A DNA stretch of 64,000 bases from Chitinophagales bacterium (GTDB taxonomy: Bacteria; Bacteroidota; Bacteroidia; Chitinophagales; UBA10324). Of the stretch, positions 17,696-27,292 are shown in pieces; position 1 is the first letter of the stretch; each line of letters opens with the position of its first letter. Under the pieces are notes generated by a model, which was not told where the DNA came from, ran no database searches, and saw nothing but the letters and a program-made list of their open reading frames with translations. The position numbers were made by a program, and so were the translations under genes. The DNA lies in NCBI GenBank assembly GCA_025057275.1, contig JANWXQ010000059.1, positions 1-64,000 on the forward strand. The letters run 5' to 3'.

Positions 17696-18697
17696 ATGCG
17701 CATCTTGGTCACTGGTGCTGCAGGATTTCTGGGACTGCATCTGGTGCGCCGGTTGGTAGCTTTAGCTCCGGTACGGGCGCTTTATCATCGCCATCTCCCC
17801 ACATTCAGGTCAGATGATCCGGCGGCTCAGGCCGAATGGTTACCCTGTAACATAGCAAATCCCGATGCCGTGCTGGAAGTGATGCGGCCATGCACCCATT
17901 GTTATCATGTGGCTGCACGGGTCAGCTTTGATCCAAGGCACCGCAACCAGCTGTATGCAGTGAACTATCGGGGAACGGCGCATGTGGTAAATGCGGCCTT
18001 ATCGGCGGGTATCAGCAAACTGGTGCATGTAAGTTCAGTGGCAGCCATCGGCCGCGGCCGCAATGATCAGGTGCTGAATGAAGAAGCGCCCTGGCAGGAA
18101 GATGCCTGGACCACGCATTATGCCCGCAGCAAACGCCTGGCCGAACTGGAAGTGTTCCGCGGAATGGCCGAAGGACTCACTGCAGTGATCGGCAATCCAT
18201 CGCTGATTCTGGGTCCCGGTGACTGGAGCAAAGGGCCTCCTCATTTCTTCCGTCGGGTGCGGCAAGGCCTATGGTTTTATCCTCCGGGCGGAACGGCCAT
18301 GGTGGATGTGGACGATGTGGTGGAGGTGCTTATCGGCCTGATGCATGGCCCCTATGCCGGCGAGCGGTTTATCATCAGTTCCGAGGATAAGAGTTTTTAT
18401 GATTTGTTTTCTGCTATTGCCCGCTTGATCGGTGCCCGGCCTCCGCGCTTCCGGATGGCCCCCTTTGCCATGGAGTTGTTGTGGCGCCTGGAAGGGCTTC
18501 GCAGCCGCCTGGTTGGCACCAAACCGCTCCTCACCCGTGAATCCGCCCGGCTCAGTTGCTCGTGGTCGCGGTTTGACAGCAGCAAGGTGCAGCGTACACT
18601 GGGGTTTCGTTTCCGCTCTGTCGATGAATGCCTGGAACGGACTGCGGCCGTTTTTCTGAAAGAAGAGCAGGATACAATTCACCGATCTGCACGATGA
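17696..18697 (+). CDS. NAD-dependent epimerase/dehydratase (extended SDR)
   Basis: 333-aa Rossmann-fold enzyme of the extended short-chain dehydrogenase family. The cofactor motif GAAGFLG is at residues 7-13 and the catalytic pair is in YARSK (Tyr and Lys, about 142-146), with Ser in VHVSSVAAIG. Closest general resemblance is to dihydroflavonol-4-reductase/3-beta-HSD-like epimerases; the substrate is unknown. It sits 6 bp after anmK and its stop overlaps the rlmD start by 4 bp. Confidence 0.87.
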   Translation: MRILVTGAAGFLGLHLVRRLVALAPVRALYHRHLPTFRSDDPAAQAEWLPCNIANPDAVLEVMRPCTHCYHVAARVSFDPRHRNQLYAVNYRGTAHVVNAALSAGISKLVHVSSVAAIGRGRNDQVLNEEAPWQEDAWTTHYARSKRLAELEVFRGMAEGLTAVIGNPSLILGPGDWSKGPPHFFRRVRQGLWFYPPGGTAMVDVDDVVEVLIGLMHGPYAGERFIISSEDKSFYDLFSAIARLIGARPPRFRMAPFAMELLWRLEGLRSRLVGTKPLLTRESARLSCSWSRFDSSKVQRTLGFRFRSVDECLERTAAVFLKEEQDTIHRSAR

Positions 18698-20088
18698 GTA
18701 CTGTGCTGGATTCCTTGCTGGTGGAAACGTTTGCCAATGAAGGCCGTTGTATTGCTCATCACCAAGGTCAGGTGGTACTGGTTTCCGGAGCCGTACCCGG
18801 AGAGCGTGTGCGGGCCCGAATCACGCGAAGCCGAAAAGATTACCTGGAAGCAGAAGTACTGGAAGTGCTGGAACGTTCGCCCGAACGCATTGAGCCTTTT
18901 TGCCAGCATTACGGCGTTTGCGGCGGCTGCCGCTGGCAGCACCTGGCTTACGAAGCACAGGTGAAGTACAAACAGCAGATGGTTATCGACACCCTTTGCC
19001 GCATTGGCAAAGTGGTTCCCAAAGTGGTGCTGCCCATCATTGCCGCACAGGAAACACGCGCCTACCGCAACAAGCTGGAGTTCACATTTAGCCACCGCGA
19101 ATGGCTGACTTCTCAGGCCTGGCAGGCGCATGTTAGCAAACAGGCTGTTCCAGCTCTGGGATTTCATTGGCCAGGCAAATTTGACCGCGTGTTCAATGTA
19201 TACACCTGCCATTTGCAGGAATCATTATCCGATGCCATCCGTAATTCCGTGCGCGACTACGCCCTGCAGCAGGGCTTAACGTTTTTTCATCTGAAAAAAC
19301 AAACCGGCTTGCTTCGTAACCTGATGATCCGCATCGCTGCCACCGGTCAGGTGATGGTGGTTGTCGTATTCGGTGAATGGAAGCCGGAGCTTGCCATTCC
19401 CCTACTGGAGCATCTGAACAAACAGTTTCCCCGGATCACTTCCCTGATGTACGTCGTCAACAACAAGCGCAACGACAGCATCTACGACCTGGAGGCGGTA
19501 ACCTTCTCGGGTCCGGATTACATCGAAGAGCGGTTAGCGGGGCTGACGTTTCGCATCAGTGCCAAATCGTTTTTTCAGACCAACACCCGTCAGGCGGAAC
19601 AACTGGTGGCCTGCGTGCGGGAATTCTGTTGTTTGGGTGGCAACGAACAAGTGTACGATCTGTACTGCGGCACCGGGACGCTTGCGCTGACGCTTGCTCC
19701 TTTTTGCCACCACGTTACCGGAGTGGAGAGTGTAGCCCAGGCCATAGCTGATGCACGGATGAATGCCCGCATCAACGGTATTGGCAACGTACACTTTGTA
19801 ACGGGCACCGTTGAGGAGGCCCTGACGGATGACCTGTTGCTGCAAACCGGCCGTCCCGATGTAATGGTTCTGGATCCGCCGCGGGCAGGGCTGCACACTG
19901 CGGTGGTGCGCCGCCTGTTGGAATTGGCCATTCCCCGAATGGTGTATGTAAGCTGCAACGTGGCCACGCAGGCACGCGACCTGATGGGGTTATCGGCAAA
20001 GTATGCGGTGGAGCGGATTCGCCCTGTGGATCTTTTTCCCCATACCCATCACATAGAAAATGTGGCCGAGCTGCGGCTGAAGGGTTGA
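18694..20088 (+). CDS. rlmD: 23S rRNA (uracil-C5)-methyltransferase, RlmD/RumA family
   Basis: 464-aa SAM-dependent methyltransferase that modifies uridine in 23S rRNA (U1939 type). Order: TRAM RNA-binding domain (about 1-60), Fe-S cluster cysteines CQHYGVCGGCRWQ (about 70-83) with a further Cys downstream, then a Rossmann methyltransferase domain with VYDLYCGTGTLAL and the catalytic Cys in MVYVSCN. The ATG at 18694 overlaps the SDR stop by 4 bp (ATGA); the longer frame from 18628 lies inside the previous gene and is rejected. RlmD and RlmC/TrmA-like specificities are hard to separate by eye. Confidence 0.92.
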   Translation: MSTVLDSLLVETFANEGRCIAHHQGQVVLVSGAVPGERVRARITRSRKDYLEAEVLEVLERSPERIEPFCQHYGVCGGCRWQHLAYEAQVKYKQQMVIDTLCRIGKVVPKVVLPIIAAQETRAYRNKLEFTFSHREWLTSQAWQAHVSKQAVPALGFHWPGKFDRVFNVYTCHLQESLSDAIRNSVRDYALQQGLTFFHLKKQTGLLRNLMIRIAATGQVMVVVVFGEWKPELAIPLLEHLNKQFPRITSLMYVVNNKRNDSIYDLEAVTFSGPDYIEERLAGLTFRISAKSFFQTNTRQAEQLVACVREFCCLGGNEQVYDLYCGTGTLALTLAPFCHHVTGVESVAQAIADARMNARINGIGNVHFVTGTVEEALTDDLLLQTGRPDVMVLDPPRAGLHTAVVRRLLELAIPRMVYVSCNVATQARDLMGLSAKYAVERIRPVDLFPHTHHIENVAELRLKG

Positions 20089-20089
20089 C

Positions 20090-21316
20090 TTACTGCAGAT
20101 CGGTGCTGAGCTTGTAACGGCAGATGCGGTTGTTGCCGCGATCGGCAACATATACGGTTTTATTTAAATAACATACCCCGCTGGGCTGACAGAACTGATA
20201 CGGCCCGCTGCCCGTGCCACCAAAAGAAGCCAGAATCTGTTTGGTTTGTGTGCTGTTGGGCGGTGGATTGACTCCCTCATAACCTTTGCGGGTGAACTGA
20301 TAAAGCGAATCTCTGGCAGCATCCACCAGAAAAATGTATCCGGCAGCATCGGGCGCCACGTAAATGTCGGCCGGCAGGGTAAAGCGATTAGGGGTGTACA
20401 GAAATCGATCGGCGCGGGAAAGGTCAAATTGCAGTAAGGCATCGTTCTGCTTCCACGTGATTCCGGCATCGGGGTCCACCGCCTGCACGATCCACAGCGC
20501 TTTGTATTGCGCTGCCTCCGCTTGCTGCACCAGCAAAAAGTCGGGAGACGTGCTGATGCCAAATACCTGCTGCGGTGGAGCGGCAAAACCCGCCAGGGCT
20601 CCCACATTCAGGCAGCTTTTCAGACTGGATACCGTTGGGCTCAGGCCATTAGTATAGCCTATGTTTTTTCCTTCCGCATCGAACAACAAAATGGTATTAT
20701 CCGGACGGGCTGCCGAGGCCAGATTGTTGGTAGGTCCCGAACGGGAAACATAGAGCGTGTTGTCATGCAGGGTGGCCAGGCCGGTAAAGGAAACAGCCTC
20801 GTCATCGGCACCGCGAAAGGCGGTGTTGTTGCGCGACACATCGCAGAACGGATGAATGAGGGTGTCTGCAAACACCGGTTCACCGCTTCCGGCTGCTCCG
20901 ATGATGTGGAAAACAGCAGCCAGCCGGTAGGGGGTTCCGTCTATAATCCGGGTGACCCGCCCGCATACGTAAGTGTGCAGCCGGCGGTCCTGCACCACGT
21001 CGGTGGCATCGGGGATGGCAATGAGCCGGTGCAGGGTGCCCTTCAGGTCGCGCACCTCCAGACCGGCCGGCGTTACGATGTATACCATCTGGTCGTAGCC
21101 GGCATACACGTCTATGGGTTCGGAAACATTCCAGAAAGGCAGAATGGGCACATAGCCGACTTGATTGGGCACCAGCTGAGGATCAATGCTGCCCTGTTCA
21201 AAAATTTCCTGAACGGTTTCATCTTCGGTAGTGCCCCAAAGAAAGGTGCATGCTTGCAAACACGGCGTCAGGACAGCAGCAAAAAACAGCAGAGAAGAAA
21301 GTATATGTTTTTTCAT
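20090..21316 (-). CDS. Beta-propeller lipoprotein (NHL-like), 408 aa
   Basis: Predicted lipoprotein: MKKHILSSLLFFAAVLTPCLQAC has a lipobox-like LQAC. The remainder looks like a beta-propeller with repeated Asp/Gly blades and an NHL-like C-terminal blade (SGVCYLNKTVYVADRGNNR). The first 60 mature residues mention no known domain. Its ATG overlaps the stop of the upstream PorV/PorQ-family gene by 4 bp, so the pair is translationally coupled and probably acts together at the outer membrane. The family is unknown to me. Confidence 0.75.
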   Translation of the reverse strand: MKKHILSSLLFFAAVLTPCLQACTFLWGTTEDETVQEIFEQGSIDPQLVPNQVGYVPILPFWNVSEPIDVYAGYDQMVYIVTPAGLEVRDLKGTLHRLIAIPDATDVVQDRRLHTYVCGRVTRIIDGTPYRLAAVFHIIGAAGSGEPVFADTLIHPFCDVSRNNTAFRGADDEAVSFTGLATLHDNTLYVSRSGPTNNLASAARPDNTILLFDAEGKNIGYTNGLSPTVSSLKSCLNVGALAGFAAPPQQVFGISTSPDFLLVQQAEAAQYKALWIVQAVDPDAGITWKQNDALLQFDLSRADRFLYTPNRFTLPADIYVAPDAAGYIFLVDAARDSLYQFTRKGYEGVNPPPNSTQTKQILASFGGTGSGPYQFCQPSGVCYLNKTVYVADRGNNRICRYKLSTDLQ

Positions 21317-22302
21317 AAACTTAACGTCAGACTGATGCGGTGCAGGCTGCCGAGGGTTTTCCGATGTTCAAAGCCGTAATCCAGTTGCAGGTCGGCCGGA
21401 CGCTGAGCCCAGCGCAGGCCGAAACCGAAGGTGGGAGAGGCCGGTTCATCCAGACCGAACAGGTAACCGGAGCGTACAGCCACCAGGCGGCGGAACCGGT
21501 ATTCAGCCCCCAGACCATACGTTTCGTTGTTGTCGGTGGGATGGTTCAGCTGGGCGCAAAGCGTCAGGCGGTGCAGTGCCGATCGAACCGGATCCCAGGC
21601 CACCCCGATGCGAAACACAGCCGGCACCACCACCCGGTCAAAATCGGATACGGTATCCATACCGTTCAGCGTAAGCCGCTCAATGGCGCCGCGGGGCTCG
21701 GTGCTGAAACCAAAATTGGACATTCCCACGGCAAAGCGGGTGTTGGCTTTGCCCACGTCGTATTGAAATCCGAAGTCGGTAACCACCGTTCCCAGGCGCA
21801 CGTCCGCATAGGATTCACCGACATACTTCAGGCTGACACCGAAGCGGAAATTGTCAGTCAGAATGCGTGCCAGCGAAAGGCCGGCAGCCCAATGGTTTGC
21901 CCGGAAATACTGGCCTGTGCCGAAAGGCATGAATTCAGTGGTAACCGGCATGTTGCCGGTGGCAAGCAGGAGAAAGGAAGCGCCTACAAAGGTTTCTTTG
22001 CTGACCGGATAAGCAACGGCTGCAGCGCTTAAACTCAGGTCGGCAAAATACAGTGCCTGCGATACGTTCAGGTTCAGCGATGCCGAATCTATTCCGGCCA
22101 TGCCGGCCGGATTCCAATACACCGCGCTGGCATCGTTAACAAAAGCCAGATGACTACGCGCCATGCCCGTAGACCAGGCATCCGGGCCGATGTGAAGAAA
22201 CTGAAATCCGGCAGTCGCCGTCCGGCTGTTACCGAACGATGGCAACAACTGGCCCTCAACAGCAAACGGACACAGGCAGAAAAAAACGGCCAGCAGGCGC
22301 AT
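21313..22302 (-). CDS. PorV/PorQ family outer-membrane barrel protein
   Basis: 329-aa predicted beta-barrel with an N-terminal signal peptide (MRLLAVFFCLCPFAVEGQ). The segment with NDASAVYWNPAGMA is the hallmark of the PorV/PorQ/UPF0164 group, and the alternating aromatic strands end in a terminal Leu (HRISLTLSL). PorV shuttles T9SS cargo and PorQ anchors it; which role this copy has, if either, is not clear, since the family includes many paralogues. Here it is coupled to a propeller lipoprotein. It is preceded by a plausible promoter. Confidence 0.83.
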   Translation of the reverse strand: MRLLAVFFCLCPFAVEGQLLPSFGNSRTATAGFQFLHIGPDAWSTGMARSHLAFVNDASAVYWNPAGMAGIDSASLNLNVSQALYFADLSLSAAAVAYPVSKETFVGASFLLLATGNMPVTTEFMPFGTGQYFRANHWAAGLSLARILTDNFRFGVSLKYVGESYADVRLGTVVTDFGFQYDVGKANTRFAVGMSNFGFSTEPRGAIERLTLNGMDTVSDFDRVVVPAVFRIGVAWDPVRSALHRLTLCAQLNHPTDNNETYGLGAEYRFRRLVAVRSGYLFGLDEPASPTFGFGLRWAQRPADLQLDYGFEHRKTLGSLHRISLTLSL

Positions 22303-22309
22303 GGGTGGG

Positions 22310-22340
22310 GAAAGTTAGCATGAGGGGGAGAATGTGCCAA
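22310..22340 (-). promoter_or_regulatory. Putative promoter of the PorV-family/lipoprotein operon
   Basis: On the minus strand TTG (22338-22340), a 20-bp spacer and TAACTTTC (22310-22317) resemble TTG/TAnnTTTG with one mismatch. It ends 8 bp before the ATG at 22302. Confidence 0.4.
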
Positions 22341-22424
22341 TATTTAGTCATTGCCTGACGGCTATGTGCATTCCCCTGCACGCCCTGCTGTAGCTCAGGC
22401 TCCGCTCCGCAGTTTCTTTGTCAG

Positions 22425-23072
22425 ATGCACTTTCTGGAACCTGCTCTGGAGGCTTTTGTGGAGCAGTACACTTCTGATCCGGATCCGGTGCTGGAGCAGA
22501 TCAGCCGCGATACGTATGCCCGCCAGCACATGCCGCAAATGCTTTCCGGAAAGGTGGTAGGGCGCCTGCTCAGTCTGATCAGCAAAATGCTGCAGCCCCG
22601 ATGTGTCGTGGATATCGGGACCTTTACCGGCTATTCCGCGATCTGCCTCTGTGAAGGCCTTCATCCCGACGGCATCTTGTACACCATAGATATCAACGAC
22701 GAATTGCAGAGCACTGTAAACGCCAATTTGCAGCGTGCCGGTGTGGCTCATCGCATAAAATATCTGGTGGGAAATGCCGTTGACCTGATTCCAATGCTCC
22801 ATGCACCTTTTGACCTGGTTTTTATTGATGCCGACAAGGAGCAGTACCCGGTCTATTATCAGTTGGTCCGGAAACGCATGCGGCCGGGAGGCATCATCCT
22901 GGCCGATAATGTGCTGTGGAGCGGCAAGGTGGTGCAGCCTGACCCAGATGCCGATACACGCGGATTGCTGGCCTTCTGCCAGTTGGTGCAATCCGACCAC
23001 CAGGTGGATCATGTTCTGCTCAGCGTTCGTGATGGACTGATGCTCATTCGCATGAAAACGCCCGCGCTATGA
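22425..23072 (+). CDS. O-methyltransferase (class I SAM-dependent)
   Basis: 215-aa methyltransferase of the COMT-like bacterial O-methyltransferase family 3. The SAM motif VVDIGTFTGYSAICL (about 61-75), the acidic strand end YTIDIND and the metal-binding VFIDADKEQY are present, with the second metal motif in ILADNVLWSGKV. Substrates in this family range from catechols to small metabolites and are not predictable here. Its stop overlaps the next start by 4 bp. Confidence 0.9.
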   Translation: MHFLEPALEAFVEQYTSDPDPVLEQISRDTYARQHMPQMLSGKVVGRLLSLISKMLQPRCVVDIGTFTGYSAICLCEGLHPDGILYTIDINDELQSTVNANLQRAGVAHRIKYLVGNAVDLIPMLHAPFDLVFIDADKEQYPVYYQLVRKRMRPGGIILADNVLWSGKVVQPDPDADTRGLLAFCQLVQSDHQVDHVLLSVRDGLMLIRMKTPAL

Positions 23073-24271
23073 ACCGTTTTTTTTCAGGCCTTGCCCTGAC
23101 CCTGATCCATACGCTGATTATCGTGATCAGCCCCGCCACTCATGCGCAGTTGTACGACATGAATGATGTGGAAGCCTACATCAAGACGTACAGGCAACTG
23201 GCCATTGAGGAAATGGAACGCACCGGCATTCCGGCCAGCATCAAGCTGGCACAGGCCATCATCGAATCCGGTGCAGGTAAAAGCACCTTGGCCCGTGAAG
23301 CCAACAACCACTTCGGTATCAAATGCCATAAAGAATGGGATGGAAAGCGGTATTACTACGATGACGATCAGCAAAACGAATGCTTTCGCCGGTATGCCTC
23401 CGTTCGCGAATCCTACAGGGATCACTCCGAATTTTTACGCACCCGTTCGCGCTATGCGGTTCTGTTCAGTTACGATCCCCGCGATTACGCATCCTGGGCC
23501 AAAGGGCTGAAGGCCTGCGGCTATGCCACCAACCCGCGCTATGCCGAAGTGCTCATCAAATGCATAGAAGATTACGATTTGCATCAGTGGGATTTATCGG
23601 AAAAAGAGCGCGACCGCTGGTTTGCCTCCGTAAACCAGATGCAGCACAACGGAACGTCAGAAGCAAATGGCGCCGGAAATCCCGGCCCCGCTGCGGCGCT
23701 GAGCCTGGAAGAGCGCATCGGTGAGCATAATGAGGTGAAATATATTGAGTTGCGGCAAGGCGAAAGCCTCAGCGAGCTGGCCACGGCTTTGCGGATCAGT
23801 GTTCATCGTTTGCTGCGCTACAACGATGTGGCCGACCCGGATCAGTTGCCGGCCGGCAGTCGCGTATACATTCAGCCAAAACGCAATCAGGGACCGGTCC
23901 GCGAGCATGTGGTGCAAGCCGGAGAAACCATGTTCTCCATAGCCCAGCAGCATGCCATGCAATTGGAAAAACTCTATGAGAAAAACAAGATGATTCTTGG
24001 CACCCAGCCTGCTGCCGGCGAAGTGCTGTATCTGCGGGAACACCGGCCTAAGCCCCCTGCACTCAGCGAACCGGACGGGATTTCGGCCGGCAAGGGTCCG
24101 CTTGTTCCCTCTGCTGTTGTTTACACTGTGCAACCGGGCGATACCCTGTACAGCATTGCCCGCCGCCATCAGGTTACCGTGGATGAACTGATGCAGTACA
24201 ATCAGCTCCGTTCGGCTCACCTGCGGCCGGGCATGGTTTTGCGTATTCCAGGCCGGCAACCCCAGCCGTAA
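23069..24271 (+). CDS. Secreted peptidoglycan hydrolase: GH73 glucosaminidase with three LysM domains
   Basis: 400-aa exported cell-wall hydrolase. Order: signal peptide (about 1-27, ending THAQ), GH73/FlgJ-like glucosaminidase domain (about 35-175) with catalytic Glu in AIIESGAGKS and the NNHFGIKC motif, then LysM domains at about 225-270, 280-325 and 350-396 (for example VQPGDTLYSIARRH). It cleaves N-acetylglucosaminyl bonds while the LysM modules bind glycan strands. It is coupled to the O-methyltransferase by a 4-bp overlap and followed by a separate promoter. Confidence 0.93.
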   Translation: MNRFFSGLALTLIHTLIIVISPATHAQLYDMNDVEAYIKTYRQLAIEEMERTGIPASIKLAQAIIESGAGKSTLAREANNHFGIKCHKEWDGKRYYYDDDQQNECFRRYASVRESYRDHSEFLRTRSRYAVLFSYDPRDYASWAKGLKACGYATNPRYAEVLIKCIEDYDLHQWDLSEKERDRWFASVNQMQHNGTSEANGAGNPGPAAALSLEERIGEHNEVKYIELRQGESLSELATALRISVHRLLRYNDVADPDQLPAGSRVYIQPKRNQGPVREHVVQAGETMFSIAQQHAMQLEKLYEKNKMILGTQPAAGEVLYLREHRPKPPALSEPDGISAGKGPLVPSAVVYTVQPGDTLYSIARRHQVTVDELMQYNQLRSAHLRPGMVLRIPGRQPQP

Positions 24272-24312
24272 TCTTCCGCTTTCCCTCAGGAAACGAGCTG
24301 GGGCAAAAAGGT

Positions 24313-24320
24313 TATTTTTG
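24313..24320 (+). promoter_or_regulatory. Putative -7 element (TATTTTTG) of the PPIase operon
   Basis: TATTTTTG is a perfect match to TAnnTTTG, 26 bp before the ATG at 24347. No TTG is seen at the -33 position. It would drive the five-gene set 24347-30413. Confidence 0.45.
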
Positions 24321-24346
24321 CCGCTCACAAAAAATCTGCCTTTCAC

Positions 24347-26326
24347 ATGCGCAAGCTGTTGATTTTATGCCTGTTGCCGGCCTCTGTAGCCTTGCTTGCC
24401 CAAAAGCCTTCCTACAATCCCCAGAGTATTTTGTTTACCATAGGCAATGAACCGGTAACCGCCGGTGAATTTGTTAAAGTGTATCAGAAAACCAGCATCA
24501 GCGGCGAAGCCGATTTTTCCGAAAGTTCACTTAGGGAATATCTGGATCTGTACGTCAACTTCCGGCTCAAGGTCAAGGAAGCCCGCGAGCTGGGCATGGA
24601 TACCACGGCAGCAGTGGTAAACGAGTTCCGAACCTACCGAAGCAAACTGACACCTTCTTACATGTTCGATACCTCACTGCTCCGCGAAGCCTACCAGCGC
24701 ATGCAAAAAGAGCTGCGCGTGGAGCATGTGCTCGTCAAGCTGGACCCTTCGGCTACCCCGGCTGACACCCTGAAGGCCTACCGGCGTGCCCAGAACTGGC
24801 GTAAGCTGCTCACCAGCGGTAAGATGAGTTTTCAGACCCTCGCTGCAGACTCTTCACAAGATCCATCGGCCAAGGACAACAACGGCGATTTGGGCTGGAT
24901 CACTCCCATGCAGCTCATCTACCCCTTTGAGGCTGCCGCCTACAGCTTGAAACCCGGCACCATCAGTCAGCCCGTGCGCACTGCTTTTGGGTATCACCTC
25001 ATTCGCGTTACCGACAGCCGACCTTCACAAGGCACGGTTACGGTAGCGCACATCTTCATCAAGCTGCAGCAAAAGGCTACGGAAGAAGATGCCCAAAGGG
25101 CCAAGCAGACCATAGACTCTGTCTATCAGGCCCTGAAGGCCGGAGCCGACTGGGATGAACTGGTGCGCAAATACTCGCAGGATCGCACGACCGTTTCCAG
25201 CGGCGGCCAACTCAAGCCGTTCGGCACCGGTCAGATGGTCACCGAATTCGAACAGGCTGCCTTCGCACTGAAAAATCCCGGCGATTATTCCCAGCCCGTC
25301 CGCACCAAATTCGGTTGGCACATCATCAAGCTGATCAACAAAAAGCCGCTGGGCGACTTTAACTCCGTAAAGGATGACATCAGGAAGCGCATTGAAAACG
25401 GCCCCTGGAAGGATTACGCCAAAGAGCGGTTCATTACACGGCTGCGCGAACAGTATACCGTGAAGGAGTTTCCCGCCAACCGCCAGGCCTTGTTTGCCCG
25501 CCTGGATTCTTCCCTGCTCAAGGGGATGTGGAGCGATTCCGTTGCTGCCGCCATGAAGGCACCGGTGTTCACCATCACCGACACGCGCTGGGTGCCCGAA
25601 ACCAAAACCTTTACCCAGGCCGATCTGGCGGATTTCATAGAGAAAAACCAGCGCAAGTTCATGAACAAAGGATCGCTTCAGGCCATGTACAACGCCCTGT
25701 ACGATCAGTTCCTCAACAACAGCCTTACCCTTTTTGAAGATGCCCGCCTGGAGGCCAAGAATCCCCCCTTCCGTGACCTCATGGAGGAATACATGAACGG
25801 CATTCTGCTTTTTGATCTGGCCAGCGATAAAGTCTGGACCCGTGCAGTGGAAGACACCGCCGGCCTGCGTCAGTTTTACGAACAGAACAAAATGAATTAC
25901 ATGGGTCAGGAAAAGGCTCAGGTAACCGTATTTACTGCCCGTAATGCTGATGTGGCCAGCCAGTTTCAGGCCCTGAAGGCCAAAGGATTGACTGACGAGA
26001 AAGCATTGGCCAAAATCAATAAAAAAGACAAGAACAACCTGACCGTATCCCGCGAAACCGTTGAGCGGGGCAAAAACAGCGAACTGGAAAAACTCGGCTG
26101 GGGGACTGCCGGCCAAACCTACACCGTTCCCACCGATTCCGTGGTGCGCATCCTGCGCATCGACAACATATTGCCACCGGCGCCCCGGCCGCTGAATGAG
26201 ATCAAAGGTTATGTTGTCGCCGATTATCAGGAAATGCTGGAAAAGGAATGGGTCACTGAGCTGAAGCGAAAATATCCCGTGGCGATCAACGAACAGGTGT
26301 TTCGCAGTCTGATTGTTGCGCAGTGA
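24347..26326 (+). CDS. Periplasmic peptidylprolyl isomerase with two parvulin domains
   Basis: 659-aa exported protein. Signal peptide MRKLLILCLLPASVALLAQ, helical N-terminal region (about 20-120), then two consecutive PpiC/parvulin domains at about 122-228 (starting RVEHVLVKL, ending TAFGYHLIRV) and 229-337 (starting VAHIFIKL, ending KFGWHIIKL), and a long C-terminal helical region of about 320 residues. It probably catalyses prolyl isomerisation and acts as an outer-membrane-protein chaperone. It is first in an operon with two more SurA-like proteins; the next gene overlaps by 4 bp. Confidence 0.92.
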   Translation: MRKLLILCLLPASVALLAQKPSYNPQSILFTIGNEPVTAGEFVKVYQKTSISGEADFSESSLREYLDLYVNFRLKVKEARELGMDTTAAVVNEFRTYRSKLTPSYMFDTSLLREAYQRMQKELRVEHVLVKLDPSATPADTLKAYRRAQNWRKLLTSGKMSFQTLAADSSQDPSAKDNNGDLGWITPMQLIYPFEAAAYSLKPGTISQPVRTAFGYHLIRVTDSRPSQGTVTVAHIFIKLQQKATEEDAQRAKQTIDSVYQALKAGADWDELVRKYSQDRTTVSSGGQLKPFGTGQMVTEFEQAAFALKNPGDYSQPVRTKFGWHIIKLINKKPLGDFNSVKDDIRKRIENGPWKDYAKERFITRLREQYTVKEFPANRQALFARLDSSLLKGMWSDSVAAAMKAPVFTITDTRWVPETKTFTQADLADFIEKNQRKFMNKGSLQAMYNALYDQFLNNSLTLFEDARLEAKNPPFRDLMEEYMNGILLFDLASDKVWTRAVEDTAGLRQFYEQNKMNYMGQEKAQVTVFTARNADVASQFQALKAKGLTDEKALAKINKKDKNNLTVSRETVERGKNSELEKLGWGTAGQTYTVPTDSVVRILRIDNILPPAPRPLNEIKGYVVADYQEMLEKEWVTELKRKYPVAINEQVFRSLIVAQ

Positions 26327-27249
26327 GCACGGTTAGGGGCCAAGGCTCCCGTAGGTTCCGGGCGATCGTCGCTTTTAGCCTTTGGCTTGGGGTTTTGGGG
26401 TCTTGGGCAGGATGCTCCGGTTGGAAAAAAACAGACCGCAACGAGAAACCTCTTGCCCGTGTGTACGACGAATACCTCTATCCATCCGACGTGGCTGGTG
26501 TAGGTAGCGGAGCCCTGCGACCCGAAGACAGCCTGCTGGCCGTTCGCAAATACATTGAAAGTTGGGTCCGTCATAAGCTCATGCTGCGAATGGCCGAAGA
26601 ATACCTGCCCCAGGAACAGCAGCAGATGCAACAACGCCTGCGCGACTATCAGGAATCGTTGCTTATTTACCTGTATGAGCACAGCCTGTTGCAGCAGAAG
26701 CTGGACACTACCATTGCTCCGCAAGAACTGGAGGCCTATTACGAGGAACATAAAAATTCCTTCCAATTGAAGCAGCCTATCGTCCAGCTCCGGTATCTGG
26801 TGTTGGACGTACAGCAGACGGCCGAGTTGGATAGCATACGCCAATGGTTGCGGCGCCCCAATGCTTACAATCAACCCAAACTGGAGGGGATAGCTGCCGA
26901 TCTGGCCATTCGCTATGATGTGGGCGAAAGCCGTTGGTACAACAAAGAAGACCTGTGGGCGTTTTTGCCGGTGGACCTCTTTGATCTGGAACAGGCCTAC
27001 CTCAACCGAAGCCTTGTAGAAGTGTCGGACTCTGCCTTTCGCTATCTGATCCGTTTTCTGGATTACCGGAATAAAGGCATGACCCCTCCTCTGGAATTTG
27101 TTCGTGATGAGATCAGTCTGATTCTGGTCAACAAGCGCAAAACCGCTTTCTTGCAACAACTTCATAGAGACATGCTGCAGCAGGCGCAACGCAACAACCA
27201 CTTTCAGATTTATCTCACCGATACCATCGCCCCTTTTCCCGTACCCTGA
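26323..27249 (+). CDS. SurA-N-like periplasmic protein lacking a parvulin domain
   Basis: 308-aa protein starting with GTG in a 4-bp overlap with the previous gene. An N-terminal hydrophobic stretch ends in WAGC and may be a non-canonical lipobox (Trp at -3). The rest is long, charged helices resembling the SurA/PrsA N-terminal chaperone region (SWVRHKLMLRMAEEYLP, then TIAPQELEAYYEEHKNSF). The catalytic parvulin motifs present in its two neighbours are not visible. The operon position suggests a chaperone-only partner of the two PPIases. Function is inferred from resemblance and context. Confidence 0.78.
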   Translation: MSTVRGQGSRRFRAIVAFSLWLGVLGSWAGCSGWKKTDRNEKPLARVYDEYLYPSDVAGVGSGALRPEDSLLAVRKYIESWVRHKLMLRMAEEYLPQEQQQMQQRLRDYQESLLIYLYEHSLLQQKLDTTIAPQELEAYYEEHKNSFQLKQPIVQLRYLVLDVQQTAELDSIRQWLRRPNAYNQPKLEGIAADLAIRYDVGESRWYNKEDLWAFLPVDLFDLEQAYLNRSLVEVSDSAFRYLIRFLDYRNKGMTPPLEFVRDEISLILVNKRKTAFLQQLHRDMLQQAQRNNHFQIYLTDTIAPFPVP

Positions 27250-27292
27250 AATGCATTTCGGTCAGCATTCGTCTGTTGCTCAGGTCGTTGCT

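Noticed and set aside
22385-22424. tRNA-like string around TGTAGCTCAGG
   Set aside because: It resembles a tRNA D-arm start, but no anticodon arm, T-arm or acceptor stem follows; the next base run is GC-rich and leads directly into the O-methyltransferase gene.
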